Below, in pieces: positions 1 through 7,420 of a stretch of 15,863 nt of DNA. Source of the DNA: an uncultured Flammeovirgaceae bacterium (lineage in GTDB: Bacteria > Bacteroidota > Bacteroidia > Cytophagales > Cyclobacteriaceae); contig CAKZPJ010000294.1 of the NCBI GenBank assembly GCA_937138955.1, positions 1 to 15,863 of the forward strand, in the 5' to 3' direction. How positions within the stretch are numbered: the stretch's first letter is position 1; every line of letters starts with the position of its first letter. Both the position numbers and the translations under genes were made by a program. The notes beneath the pieces are model-generated. The model ran no database searches and was not told the DNA's origin. It saw only the letters and a program-made list of their open reading frames with translations.

Positions 1-1
1 A

Positions 2-1075
2 GAACGAGGTAAAGGGAATCGGCACAACGGCAAGAGCCATAAGCGAGTCAAGACCAGTAGCGGGCCTATTGAACTACATCCTCCGCGTGACCGTCAGGGT
101 AGCTTTGAGCCCGAGATTGTAGGTAAGCGCGAGGTGTATCTAGGGGAAGATTTAGAAGAGAAGATCATCAAGCTCTACGCTCGTGGGATGAGCTATTCTG
201 ACATCCAGGCACACCTATCCGAGATATACGATTTGGATGTATCGTCGGGTAAACTTAGCCAGATCACCGATAAAGTTATTCCAGAACTGGAAGCCTGGCG
301 TACACGGCCTCTGGAAGCTTTGTACCCTATTGTCTACCTGGATGCTGTGCATTTTAAGGTGCGAGAAAACGGCCGAGTAGTCAGCAAAGCGATGTACAAC
401 GTATTGGCTATCCGAACAGACGGGCATAAAGAACTGCTAGGCCTGTATCTAGGAGAGAATGAATCCTCCAAGTTCTGGCTCAGCGTATTGAGTGATCTAC
501 AAGCCCGAGGAGTAGACGATTTGCTAATCTGTTGTACAGACAACCTCATTGGCTTCTCAGAAGCCATAGAGAGCATCTTTCCAAAAGCCAAGGTACAATT
601 ATGCATTGTTCATCCCGGCGGGGAACCGCAGATACGAAATAGCCTACGCTATGTGACCCATGGAGATAGCAAGCAGGTGATGAAGGATTTGAAAGCGATT
701 TATCAGGCTGTTAGCCTGGAATGTGCCGAAGAAAACCTGTTAGTCCTGGAAGAAAAATGGAAGGCAAAGTACCCTATTTTGGTACGTTCTTGGCTCAATA
801 ACTGGGAAAGGTTAGCCACTTATTTTGACTTTCCACCAGTTATTCGAAAAGCCATCTACACCAACAACCCGATAGAGAGCTACCATCGGCAGATCAGAAA
901 GCATACCAAAAGTAAGGGGGTGTTTCCTTCGGACCAGGCTGTGCTCAAACTGGTTTACTTGCTATCGTGTAATATTATGGCTAAGTGGAATATGCCCGTG
1001 CATAACTGGGCACTAGTCATTCAGCAGTTGGCTATTATCTATGAAGAACGGCTCAACCGACATCTGAAAATCTAA
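2..1075 (+). CDS. IS256-family (mutator-type) transposase, 5' partial
   Basis: This enzyme would cut and join DNA for movement of the element. The frame is open from base 2, so about 357 residues of a usual ~400 are visible and the true start lies left of the window; the GTG at 134 is internal. The visible N-terminus has the family's basic HNGKSHKRVKTSSGPIELHPPRD-like stretch followed by GSFEPEIV. Catalytic D (YLDAVH, codon at 341-343), second D (CTDNLIGF, 539-541) and E (NNPIESYHRQ, 872-874) are all present, as is the C-terminal KGVFPSDQAVLKLVYL block. The oddity is at 602-640: the family motif CIVHQIRNS reads CIVH, then PGGEP, then QIRNS. This is a 15-base in-frame insertion (614-628) next to the C-x2-H signature. 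The frame is otherwise intact, but activity is uncertain. Confidence 0.93.
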   Translation, partial: ERGKGNRHNGKSHKRVKTSSGPIELHPPRDRQGSFEPEIVGKREVYLGEDLEEKIIKLYARGMSYSDIQAHLSEIYDLDVSSGKLSQITDKVIPELEAWRTRPLEALYPIVYLDAVHFKVRENGRVVSKAMYNVLAIRTDGHKELLGLYLGENESSKFWLSVLSDLQARGVDDLLICCTDNLIGFSEAIESIFPKAKVQLCIVHPGGEPQIRNSLRYVTHGDSKQVMKDLKAIYQAVSLECAEENLLVLEEKWKAKYPILVRSWLNNWERLATYFDFPPVIRKAIYTNNPIESYHRQIRKHTKSKGVFPSDQAVLKLVYLLSCNIMAKWNMPVHNWALVIQQLAIIYEERLNRHLKI

Positions 1076-1082
1076 GCGGGGG

Positions 1083-1131
1083 GATGTGAATATATGGAAA
1101 ACTCTTGCAGAGTTTCCCACATATTCACATC
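1083..1131. repeat. 23-bp inverted repeat, probable IS256 right-end structure
   Basis: Arms at 1083-1105 (beginning GATGTGAATATATGG) and 1109-1131 (ending CACATATTCACATC) are complementary at 21 of 23 positions around a TGC loop. The two exceptions form G-U pairs in RNA. No T-run follows on either strand, so it is a poor intrinsic terminator. Its position 7 bases after the transposase stop suggests it belongs to the element, either as the terminal inverted repeat doubled into a palindrome or as a structure blocking read-through. The left end is needed to decide. Confidence 0.7.
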
Positions 1132-1267
1132 TTAGCATTAACAACTGCAACCGCAGAAAAACAAAAAAGCACAGTTTAGTGTAGTCCTCCCACAGTATCT
1201 CAAACAAGTACTAAATGGCTAATTTTGGTGCGGAAACCCTATAACTATTACCCTATCGCTTTCCTAT

Positions 1268-1309
1268 AAAAGCACTGCCACGTGTCTCAGTAGCACAGCA
1301 GTAGCTTTT
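1268..1309 (-). terminator. Candidate terminator of the YceI-like gene
   Basis: Read on the minus strand, AAAAGC-T-ACTGC (1309-1298) pairs with GCAGTGCTTTT (1278-1268). This makes an 11-bp stem with one bulged T and a 19-base loop, ending in a short T stretch. It starts only 3 bases after the gene's stop. The T stretch is short and the loop long, so this is a moderate candidate. The rest of 1132-1312 shows no gene. Confidence 0.4.
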
Positions 1310-1312
1310 AAT

Positions 1313-1925
1313 CTACTTTCTTACCGAGTTCGCAGCAACCAACAATACTTCTAGGTAGAAGTCATCGTAAATTACTTTATCGCCTAAGTTATCAAAAAAG
1401 CTATCAGAACCGTAGCGTACGTCGTACCCAGAACGGTCTACGGTGATAGAAGCGTTTGCTTTCACTTGATTACCTTCAGTAGTAACCGTGGCGGGAAACT
1501 GAACCTGATTGGTTTTGTTTTTAATGGTCATTACACCCGTAACTTGGTACGTATTATCAGCTTTAGGCTCAACTTTGGTAGTAGTAAGCGTTGCGGTTGG
1601 ATAGGTAGCTACTCCAAAAAAGTCGTCAGATTTCAGGTGACCTTCTAGTTTTCCTTTTTGTTCCCCTTCCAGGTCCGTGTTGCTGAGTGTGCTCATACCA
1701 ATGGTAAAGTTGCCCCCCACCAATTTTCCGCCTTCCAGAGCCAAGCTACCCTGCTGAAGCTGAATAGTACCTAGATGGTGCCCGGTTACTTTTTCTCCTT
1801 TCCAGGTGACTTCACTCTGCTGAACATCAATAGAATATATTATGGCTTCTTTTTCAGAGGGAAAATGAGGAAGCCAGTACTGCCAAAACAGTTAGTACAA
1901 TTGTGTTTAAAGTAAGTGTCTTCAT
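1313..1925 (-). pseudogene. YceI-family periplasmic protein, frameshifted after the signal peptide
   Basis: YceI proteins are small secreted lipocalin-like barrels that bind polyisoprenoid or similar lipids in the periplasm. An ATG at 1925 begins MKTLTLNTIVLTVLAVLASS, a clear signal peptide, which then hits TGA at 1856-1854. The mature domain continues in the neighbouring frame: SEKEAIIYSIDVQQSEVTWK, then the GGNFTIGMSTLSNTDL, LKSDDFFGVATYPTA, TGVMTIKNKT and DRSGYDVRYGS blocks typical of YceI, to a stop at 1313. Removing one C from the CCC at 1859-1861 restores a single 203-residue protein of normal family size. The change is therefore a +1 base relative to the expected frame. It may be a true mutation, a sequencing error, or less likely recoding. 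A TTG at 1744 could begin the mature frame, but only by losing the signal peptide and first strands, so I do not accept it as the start. Confidence 0.8.
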
Positions 1926-1961
1926 TTTTTAGCAAGGATTAAAATGGTAAGTATAGTAATA

Positions 1962-1969
1962 CAAAAATA
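1962..1969 (-). promoter_or_regulatory. Possible -7 element for the YceI-like gene
   Basis: The minus strand reads TATTTTTG here, an exact match to the Bacteroidota -7 consensus TAnnTTTG, 36 bases upstream of the ATG at 1925. No convincing -33 TTTG was found at the usual distance, so the call rests on one element in AT-rich sequence. Confidence 0.3.
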
Positions 1970-2002
1970 AATACTTGTATACACATTAATTGTCTATACT
2001 TT

Positions 2003-2059
2003 TTTGCAAACTTTTTTTTCGTTTTTAAAATTTCACAAACATGTGATACTTCTGTGATA
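2003..2059 (+). promoter_or_regulatory. Candidate promoter and operator-like repeats before the peroxiredoxin-like gene
   Basis: TTTG at 2003-2006 lies 19-20 bases before AAAATTTC (2027-2034), a weak version of the Bacteroidota -33/-7 pair. Overlapping its downstream edge is TCACA-N4-TGTGA (2033-2046), and TGTGATA is repeated at 2042-2048 and 2053-2059, one helical turn apart. Such arms often mark a dimeric regulator site, but no regulator can be named. The whole 1926-2117 spacer is AT-rich, separates divergent genes and contains no gene. Confidence 0.28.
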
Positions 2060-2117
2060 AATAAGTAGTTCATAGTCACGTACTTATAGCTGTAAGGAAT
2101 CTTAATCAACAAGCACC

Positions 2118-2810
2118 ATGACTGACTTACCAACAGAATTAGAGGCTCTGTCTCGAGAAATAGATCAGCAAACCGCCCCCCGGCTGCAACAAGTACTGCG
2201 ACAGTCTGTAGAAAGCCTTCAGCGCCAGAATGCTTCAAAGCGTAGCCTAACAGTTGGTGATAAGGTTAGCGACTTTGTTCTAAAGGATCAAAACCAACAG
2301 GTTGTTCGCCTGTACGAGCAGCTAAAGCGGGGGCCAGTAGTACTCGCCTTCTTCCGGGGTGGTTGGTGTCCGTTTTGTAACCTTACCTTACAGGCTTGGC
2401 GTCATGCCTTACCCGACATTGAGTTTCAGGGTGCCCAACTCATAGCTATCACTCCTGAAACCGGAGAATACGCTCAGCGTACTGTGCAAAAGAATAAATT
2501 AGATTTTTCGGTTCTACAAGATAAAGGCAGTGAAGTGGCTCGATCATTTAAAGTCTCCGTTGCCCTTTCGGAATACTTAGCAGTATTTTATCGTAGTCTG
2601 GGATTAAATTTACAAACCCGCCATCAAGACAAGATAGTCCGTTTACCTATGCCGGCTACTTACGTAATTGATACTAACGGAATTATCCGCTACGCTTTTG
2701 TTGCTGAAGATTACACTCAGCGAGCTAATATTTCTAAAGTGCTAGAAGTACTAAAGCGACGAACTCATGAAACACAGCCAATGTACACTCCCGCCTATGC
2801 GGTAGCTTAA
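2118..2810 (+). CDS. Peroxiredoxin-like (AhpC/TSA, thioredoxin-fold) protein
   Basis: A 230-residue thioredoxin-fold protein, likely a cytoplasmic thiol peroxidase or redox protein that reduces peroxides. Residues 1-40 are a charged helical lead-in. The redoxin domain begins about residue 44 (LTVGDKVSDFVLKDQNQQVV) and includes the active-site strand VVLAFFRGGWCPFCN with C84 and C87. It continues through AQLIAITPE, LDFSVLQDKGSEVARSF and PATYVIDTNGIIRYAFVAEDYTQRA. In classical peroxiredoxins the active site is PxxxT/SxxC; here the first position is Cys, giving CPFC, as in the GGWCPFC subgroup of peroxiredoxin-like proteins. No signal peptide is present, and the start is the only ATG that gives the full domain. 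The gene is divergent from the YceI-like gene. Peroxidase activity is inferred from the family. Confidence 0.88.
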   Translation: MTDLPTELEALSREIDQQTAPRLQQVLRQSVESLQRQNASKRSLTVGDKVSDFVLKDQNQQVVRLYEQLKRGPVVLAFFRGGWCPFCNLTLQAWRHALPDIEFQGAQLIAITPETGEYAQRTVQKNKLDFSVLQDKGSEVARSFKVSVALSEYLAVFYRSLGLNLQTRHQDKIVRLPMPATYVIDTNGIIRYAFVAEDYTQRANISKVLEVLKRRTHETQPMYTPAYAVA

Positions 2811-2855
2811 GACCAAACACCTGTCGCTTATTTTTATATTTAATACGTAAATTAC

Positions 2856-3617
2856 ATGGATTATTTGGGAGAAGAAGAGAACGAAATATCAATAGACTCT
2901 TTATTGGCAACTATGCACAAACGAGCCCTTATTATTGAAGACGATCAGGATATTGCCAACCTGATTCAAGTAAATCTGCGCGATATTGATTGCGAGGCCG
3001 ATCTGATTGGTAACGGAATTGATGGTTTGTACCAAGCTATTCACGAACCGTACGATATAATTATTCTGGATATTATGTTACCCAGCATGGATGGTATGGA
3101 AGTGTGCCAACGTATTCGGCAGGAAAGAATTGACACTCCAATTATTATGCTTACTTCCAAAGCTGAGGAGATTGATAAAGTACTGGGATTGAATCTTGGG
3201 GCGGATGACTACATGACCAAACCCTTCAGCGTTCGGGAGCTAGTAGCTCGGGTGAAAGCCCGCATTCGGCGCTATAAATTTGAGCAAGGTCCGGAAGAAG
3301 TCGCTACCGACCGGCTCCAACAGGGAGGGCTTACATTAGATACCATCAAGCACAAAGTGATACTAGATGGAAATGTGATAGAGCTAACTGCGAAAGAATT
3401 TGATTTACTAAAACTATTTATGCAGGAAGTTGGTCGCACTTTCACTCGCGAAGAACTGCTAAGTAAAGTGTGGGGTTACTCCTACGGGGGCTACGAGCAC
3501 ACTGTAAACTCTCACATCAATCGTCTTCGGTTAAAAATAGAACAAGACCCTGCTAACCCTAATTATATTTTAACGGTTTGGGGCGTTGGTTATAAATTTA
3601 ATGATGAACTCATCTAA
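2856..3617 (+). CDS. OmpR/PhoB-type response regulator
   Basis: A two-component transcription factor whose receiver domain controls a winged-helix DNA-binding domain. With the outer ATG (253 aa), the receiver spans about residues 22-140: acidic D29/D30 (IIEDDQD), phospho-acceptor D72 (IIILDIMLPSMDG), T100 (MLTS) and K122 (DYMTKPF). The C-terminal domain (about 155-250) has the OmpR features ELTAKEFDLLKLF, REELLSKVWGY, VNSHINRLRLKIE and VWGVGYKF. An in-frame ATG at 2913 begins MHKRALIIEDDQD, exactly where family members normally start. The extra 19 acidic residues from 2856 are therefore doubtful, and neither start has a ribosome-binding site. The end overlaps the histidine kinase start by 17 bases, so the pair is probably co-translated. 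Target genes are unknown; the downstream glycosyltransferases are one guess. Confidence 0.93.
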   Translation: MDYLGEEENEISIDSLLATMHKRALIIEDDQDIANLIQVNLRDIDCEADLIGNGIDGLYQAIHEPYDIIILDIMLPSMDGMEVCQRIRQERIDTPIIMLTSKAEEIDKVLGLNLGADDYMTKPFSVRELVARVKARIRRYKFEQGPEEVATDRLQQGGLTLDTIKHKVILDGNVIELTAKEFDLLKLFMQEVGRTFTREELLSKVWGYSYGGYEHTVNSHINRLRLKIEQDPANPNYILTVWGVGYKFNDELI

Positions 3618-5121
3618 ACATAATACTAAAAAACGTATCCACTGGGGTAGCCTGCGGTTTCGGCTCTCGCTGGTATTTACGGTACTGCTTCTATCGGTAA
3701 GTGCGGTTTACTTTTATCTGATGTCTACTTCTTCGGCCGACTACCTTGCAGAGATGACCCAAAAGCGCAATACTGATTTGGCAGCTTCTATCGCTAAGGA
3801 GTTTACCATAGATTCGGCTACGAATGAGATTCCAAAAGCGGTTCTGGAAGAGCTTTTTCACGATGCGATGATTATCAATCCTAACATCAAACTGTACATG
3901 GTTGGGCATCAGGGAGAGATTCTAACTGCTTCCGCTCAGCCCGGGGAGATAAAATCAACGAAGATAAATATTGATCCAATAGAGGCGTTTATTCATCAAA
4001 CTGATTCAATGCCCATCTATGGCGATGATCCTCGATTTCCGGCTGATCCTAAGGTGTTCTCGGCTACTACTTTACTTAGTCAAGATGGTTCCCTGCACTG
4101 TTATTTATACGTGACTTTGGGGAGCGAGCATAAGTCAGATGTGGCTTCTATCCGCCATAGCTACATTCTTATGGTACTTGGCAGAGCGTTGTTGGTAGCT
4201 CTAGCTGTTGCCTTAATCATTGGATTTTTATTTGTGTTTTGGCTGACCCGAGATTTGAGAAATGTGGTTGGCGCAGTTCGAAAAATGGAAGCAGGTGACT
4301 ACGGCGTACGAGTACAGGCTGCTTCTTCGGATGAGCTAAATGAGTTAGCGGTGGCTTTTAATACCATGGCTTCTAAAATTCAATTGGCTATGAATCAGCT
4401 TAAGCAGAATGATGCATTACGCCGAGAGCTTATTGCTAATGTTTCTCACGATTTGCGCACCCCCCTAGCTTCGGTAGAGGGTTACGTAGAAACCATTTTA
4501 CATAAAAAGCATTTACTGAGCGAATCTGAACGGCAAGGTTACTTGGAAACTATTCTGAAAAATACGCGGCGGCTTACTCGTTTAGTGGCTGACCTATTTG
4601 CCCTTTCCAAACTAGAAGCCCAGCAAACTCAACCTCACCCTGAAACTTTTTCACTAGTAGAGTTGGCGCATGATATTTCGTTGCAGCTAACTCCAAAGGC
4701 AGAAAAAAAACAGATCACCTTAAAAAGTGACTTTGCTAAAGACATTCCGCTGACTTATGCCGACGTTAGCCTGATTGCGCGGGTACTGCAAAATTTGATG
4801 GAAAACGCTATTCAGTATACTCCCGAACGGGGAGATGTTACAGTTGCGGTAAAAAAAGCGGGAGGAAATGAAGTAAAAATCAGCGTTTCCGATACTGGAA
4901 TGGGTATTTCTGAAGAGGATCTCAACCATATTTTTGATCGCTTTTACCGTAGTAGCAGCGTACGTACCAAAGCAAAAGGTGGTCTAGGTTTAGGGTTAGC
5001 CATTGCTAAAAAAGTAGTAGAATTACATCAAAGTAAATTACAAGCGGAAAGTAAATTAGGGGAAGGCACTACATTCTGGTTTTCGCTCCCAGTTTCTGAA
5101 GAAGTAGCTGTTCTAAATTAG
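3601..5121 (+). CDS. Membrane sensor histidine kinase
   Basis: The partner kinase of the overlapping response regulator, 506 residues from the ATG at 3601 (a second ATG at 3604 is equally possible; the upstream in-frame TTG at 3586 is less likely). The order is: a basic cytoplasmic lead; a transmembrane helix at about 20-40 (RLSLVFTVLLLSVSAVYFYL); a periplasmic sensor region of about 145 residues with no recognised domain; a second helix at about 188-214; HAMP at about 215-265; HisKA with phospho-acceptor H283 in NVSHDLRTPLASVEGYVETI; and an HATPase domain with N box (LMENAIQYTPERG), G1 (DTGMGI), F box (FDRFYR) and G2 (GLGLGLAIAKKV). All catalytic motifs are intact. The unidentified periplasmic region suggests it senses an envelope or external cue. 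Confidence 0.93.
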   Translation: MMNSSKHNTKKRIHWGSLRFRLSLVFTVLLLSVSAVYFYLMSTSSADYLAEMTQKRNTDLAASIAKEFTIDSATNEIPKAVLEELFHDAMIINPNIKLYMVGHQGEILTASAQPGEIKSTKINIDPIEAFIHQTDSMPIYGDDPRFPADPKVFSATTLLSQDGSLHCYLYVTLGSEHKSDVASIRHSYILMVLGRALLVALAVALIIGFLFVFWLTRDLRNVVGAVRKMEAGDYGVRVQAASSDELNELAVAFNTMASKIQLAMNQLKQNDALRRELIANVSHDLRTPLASVEGYVETILHKKHLLSESERQGYLETILKNTRRLTRLVADLFALSKLEAQQTQPHPETFSLVELAHDISLQLTPKAEKKQITLKSDFAKDIPLTYADVSLIARVLQNLMENAIQYTPERGDVTVAVKKAGGNEVKISVSDTGMGISEEDLNHIFDRFYRSSSVRTKAKGGLGLGLAIAKKVVELHQSKLQAESKLGEGTTFWFSLPVSEEVAVLN

Positions 5122-5134
5122 CATAACAGCAGAA

Positions 5135-5150
5135 TGTCAGCTATCTGACA
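5135..5150. other. Short hairpin after the histidine kinase gene
   Basis: TGTCAG-CTAT-CTGACA forms a perfect 6-bp stem with a 4-base loop, 13 bases after the kinase stop. No T-run follows, so it is unlikely to end transcription by itself. It may stabilise or mark the 3' end of the regulatory pair, or be a small operator. It lies in the 64-base gap before the first glycosyltransferase. Confidence 0.35.
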
Positions 5151-5185
5151 ACTCTCTATCCCAAGGGACTCGTTCTTAATTTTTT

Positions 5186-5875
5186 ATGCAAAAAAATTGT
5201 AAAGTTATTATCCCAGCTTTTAACGAACAGAATTCAGTAGGGAAAGTGATCCGAGATATTCCTGAAGAGTGGGTAAGCGAAGTGGTAGTAGTCAATAATA
5301 ATTCTAATGACAATACGGTACGAGTAGCCAGGGAAGCGGGTGCTACCGTTCTGGAAGAACCGGAACAGGGTTACGGCAACGCCTGTTTGAAAGGAATAGC
5401 GTATATTAGCCAGCAAATTGAAAAACCTGATATTGTAGTATTCATGGACGCTGACTACTCGGATTATCCGGAAGAGCTGCCCCAGCTAGTTCAGCCGATT
5501 ATAGACGAAAAGGTCGATATGGTTATTGGTTCTCGCGCCCTAGGTCAGCGGGAACGTAGGTCCATGACTCCTCAGCAGGTATTTGGTAATTGGCTAGCTA
5601 CTCGTCTGATCCGCTGGCTATACGGAGCGTATTTTACTGACTTAGGACCGTTTCGGGCTATTCGCTACGATTCGCTGATGGCACTGGAAATGAAAGATCG
5701 TACGTATGGCTGGACAGTAGAAATGCAAGTGAAAGCTGCCCAACAAAAGCTACAGTGGATCGAGGTGCCAGTTCGCTATCGGCAGCGAATTGGAGTATCA
5801 AAAGTATCGGGTACGGTAAAGGGAACGATTATGGCAGGATACAAAATTATTGGGACAATCATAAAATATTTATAG
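5186..5875 (+). CDS. GT2 glycosyltransferase, DPM1-like (polyprenyl-phosphate glycosyltransferase type)
   Basis: A 229-residue GT-A fold enzyme of glycosyltransferase family 2, without transmembrane helices. Relatives transfer a sugar from a nucleotide donor to polyprenyl or dolichyl phosphate at the inner membrane. The visible motifs are KVIIPAFNEQNSVGKVI at the start, a nucleotide-binding strand VVVVNNNSNDNT (where many relatives have DDGSTDGT), EQGYGNACLKG, the metal-binding DAD at residues 88-90 (VVFMDADYSD), MVIGSRALG, TDLGPFRAIR and the late YGWTVEMQVKAA and VPVRYRQRIGVSKVSG blocks. The length is normal for single-domain members. It sits just upstream of two membrane glycosyltransferases, which fits a role supplying a lipid-linked sugar donor. 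The sugar is not predictable from sequence. Confidence 0.88.
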   Translation: MQKNCKVIIPAFNEQNSVGKVIRDIPEEWVSEVVVVNNNSNDNTVRVAREAGATVLEEPEQGYGNACLKGIAYISQQIEKPDIVVFMDADYSDYPEELPQLVQPIIDEKVDMVIGSRALGQRERRSMTPQQVFGNWLATRLIRWLYGAYFTDLGPFRAIRYDSLMALEMKDRTYGWTVEMQVKAAQQKLQWIEVPVRYRQRIGVSKVSGTVKGTIMAGYKIIGTIIKYL

Positions 5876-5894
5876 CGAATAGTCTACGGTCGAC

Positions 5895-5943
5895 AGTCCA
5901 CAGCTATAATATCGGTGGACTATGGACTATGGACTATGGACTA
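5895..5943. repeat. Heptamer tandem repeat with inverted arm
   Basis: The 75-base gap between the two GT2 genes contains GGACTAT three times in tandem (5917-5937) plus a further GGACTA (5938-5943). The first copy overlaps GTGGACT (5915-5921), which is the inverse of AGTCCAC at 5895-5901, so the repeat can fold back across a 13-base loop. From memory, similar short gtccac/ggacta heptamer arrays occur between genes in some Bacteroidota; that is not verified here. Function unknown. Confidence 0.8.
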
Positions 5944-5950
5944 ATTCACT

Positions 5951-7420
5951 GTGGAAATCATCATTGTTATCGCTTATATACTCTCATTGCTATTCATTTT
6001 TATGTTTAGCGTGGCGCAGCTCCATCTAACCTGGCACTACCTACGAAGTTTACGAGAGAAATCCCGACCACCCAAAACCATTGTAGACTGGCCTAAGGTG
6101 ACGGTTCAACTACCGATTTACAACGAACGCTACGTGGTTCAACGTCTGATTGATGCCATTTGCGCTTTTGATTATCCGGCTGAGCGACTGGAAATTCAGG
6201 TGCTGGATGATTCTACTGACGAAACAGTAGACATCATTGCTGAAAAAGTAGCTGACTATCAAGCGCAAGGAATCAATATTCAGCACGTGCGCCGAGCCGA
6301 CCGAAGCGGATACAAAGCGGGAGCACTCGCCTACGGATTGAAAATAGCTGAAGGCGAATACATTGCCATCTTTGATGCTGACTTTCTTCCGCCGCCTGAT
6401 TTTCTGAAGCGCACTCTTCCCTCTTTCACCCACGAAAAAGTTGGGGTAGTACAAACTCGTTGGGGACACATCAACCAAGATTATTCTCTGCTCACTCGCT
6501 TGCAGGCTTTTGGATTGGATGGTCATTTTACCATTGAGCAAGGCGGACGTAAGCATGCTGGAAGCTTCATAAACTTTAATGGAACTGGTGGCGTCTGGCG
6601 AAAGGCATGTATTGAAGATGCCGGAGGTTGGTCGGATGATACCCTGACCGAAGATTTAGACTTGAGTTACCGCGCTCAAGCCCGAGGCTGGGAGTTTGTC
6701 TACCGCGAAGATGTAGAAGCACCGGCGGAGTTACCTATTCTGATGCCTGCCATCAAATCTCAGCAATTCCGCTGGAATAAAGGAGCCGCCGAATGCGCCC
6801 GTAAACATGCCAACCGCCTGGCTTATAATCGCATAGATCGACCGTTCCGGTGGGTAAATCGTTTGCACGCTTTTTTCCATCTATTTAATTCTTCAGTGTT
6901 TCTCTCATTATTACTAGCTGCCTTGTTGAGCGTCCCTATGCTCTTCATCAAAGACGCTTATCCGGAGTACCAGTGGATTTTCAATTTGGGGGGCATATTC
7001 ATTATTGGCTTTTTCTCAATTGGTCTCTTCTACTGGATTTCTACCCGCCAGCTACATGCTAACCAGCCCTGGCGGTATTATCTCGTACACTATCCGCTGT
7101 TCCTTATCATCACCATGGGGCTGTCACTGCACAATGCCATCGCGGTAGCCGAAGGATTATTAGGTTTTAAGTCTCCGTTTCTGCGAACTCCCAAATTCAA
7201 CGTAACCAATGCCAAAGAAAAATGGAGTAGCAATGCGTATGTCAAGGGTAAGCTTAGTCCGCTAGTCCTACTGGAAGCAGCTTTAGCGATCTATTTCGCC
7301 TACGGCATTTATACTGGAATTCGCTTGGGTGACTTCGGCTTACTATTGTTTCACGGAATGCTGACGACTGGATTTGCCGCAGTGGCCTATTATTCTTTCC
7401 GCCAAGTGCGACATGCTTAG
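5951..7420 (+). CDS. Processive membrane GT2 glycosyltransferase (cellulose/mannan-synthase type)
   Basis: A 489-residue membrane glycosyltransferase that would polymerise or transfer sugars at the cytoplasmic face of the inner membrane. An N-terminal helix (about 3-25, starting EIIIVIAYILSLLFIFMFSV) supports the GTG start at 5951; starting at the ATG at 6002 would cut the helix. The catalytic domain has VQLPIYNER, VLDDSTDET (residues 84-92), the DAD metal site (142-144), FNGTGGVWR, TEDLDLSYRAQ (TED at 233-235) and QQFRW (271-275). This is the D, DxD, TED, QxxRW set of processive enzymes such as cellulose, chitin and mannan synthases. Several helices follow between about 310 and 485. No PilZ domain or companion cellulose gene is present, so cellulose is not implied. 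It overlaps the next gene by 8 bases. Confidence 0.88.
   Translation: MEIIIVIAYILSLLFIFMFSVAQLHLTWHYLRSLREKSRPPKTIVDWPKVTVQLPIYNERYVVQRLIDAICAFDYPAERLEIQVLDDSTDETVDIIAEKVADYQAQGINIQHVRRADRSGYKAGALAYGLKIAEGEYIAIFDADFLPPPDFLKRTLPSFTHEKVGVVQTRWGHINQDYSLLTRLQAFGLDGHFTIEQGGRKHAGSFINFNGTGGVWRKACIEDAGGWSDDTLTEDLDLSYRAQARGWEFVYREDVEAPAELPILMPAIKSQQFRWNKGAAECARKHANRLAYNRIDRPFRWVNRLHAFFHLFNSSVFLSLLLAALLSVPMLFIKDAYPEYQWIFNLGGIFIIGFFSIGLFYWISTRQLHANQPWRYYLVHYPLFLIITMGLSLHNAIAVAEGLLGFKSPFLRTPKFNVTNAKEKWSSNAYVKGKLSPLVLLEAALAIYFAYGIYTGIRLGDFGLLLFHGMLTTGFAAVAYYSFRQVRHA

Larger units (their letters stand above)
1..1131 (+). mobile_element. IS256-family insertion sequence, left part outside the window
   Basis: The window starts inside an IS256-type element. 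Its transposase frame is already open at base 2 and ends at 1075, and a long inverted repeat follows within 8 bases of the stop. IS256 elements normally carry one transposase gene with the terminal repeat within a few tens of bases of its stop. I therefore infer that the right end lies at or near 1131, where the hairpin finishes. The left end, its inverted repeat and the expected 8-9 bp target duplication cannot be seen, so the exact boundary is unproven. If 1131 is the end, the right copy of the target duplication would be within about 1132-1140. Confidence 0.75.

Noticed and set aside
5895..5943. CRISPR-like repeat
   Set aside because: Units are 7 bases, tandem and without spacers; no cas gene is nearby.
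6110..6556. A 148-codon open frame on the minus strand
   Set aside because: It lies wholly inside the membrane GT2 gene, opposite its conserved catalytic motifs, and its translation resembles no protein family.
5951..7420. Bacterial cellulose synthase operon
   Set aside because: The synthase motifs are present, but no PilZ domain, BcsB, BcsC or cellulase gene is in the window; the product cannot be assigned as cellulose.
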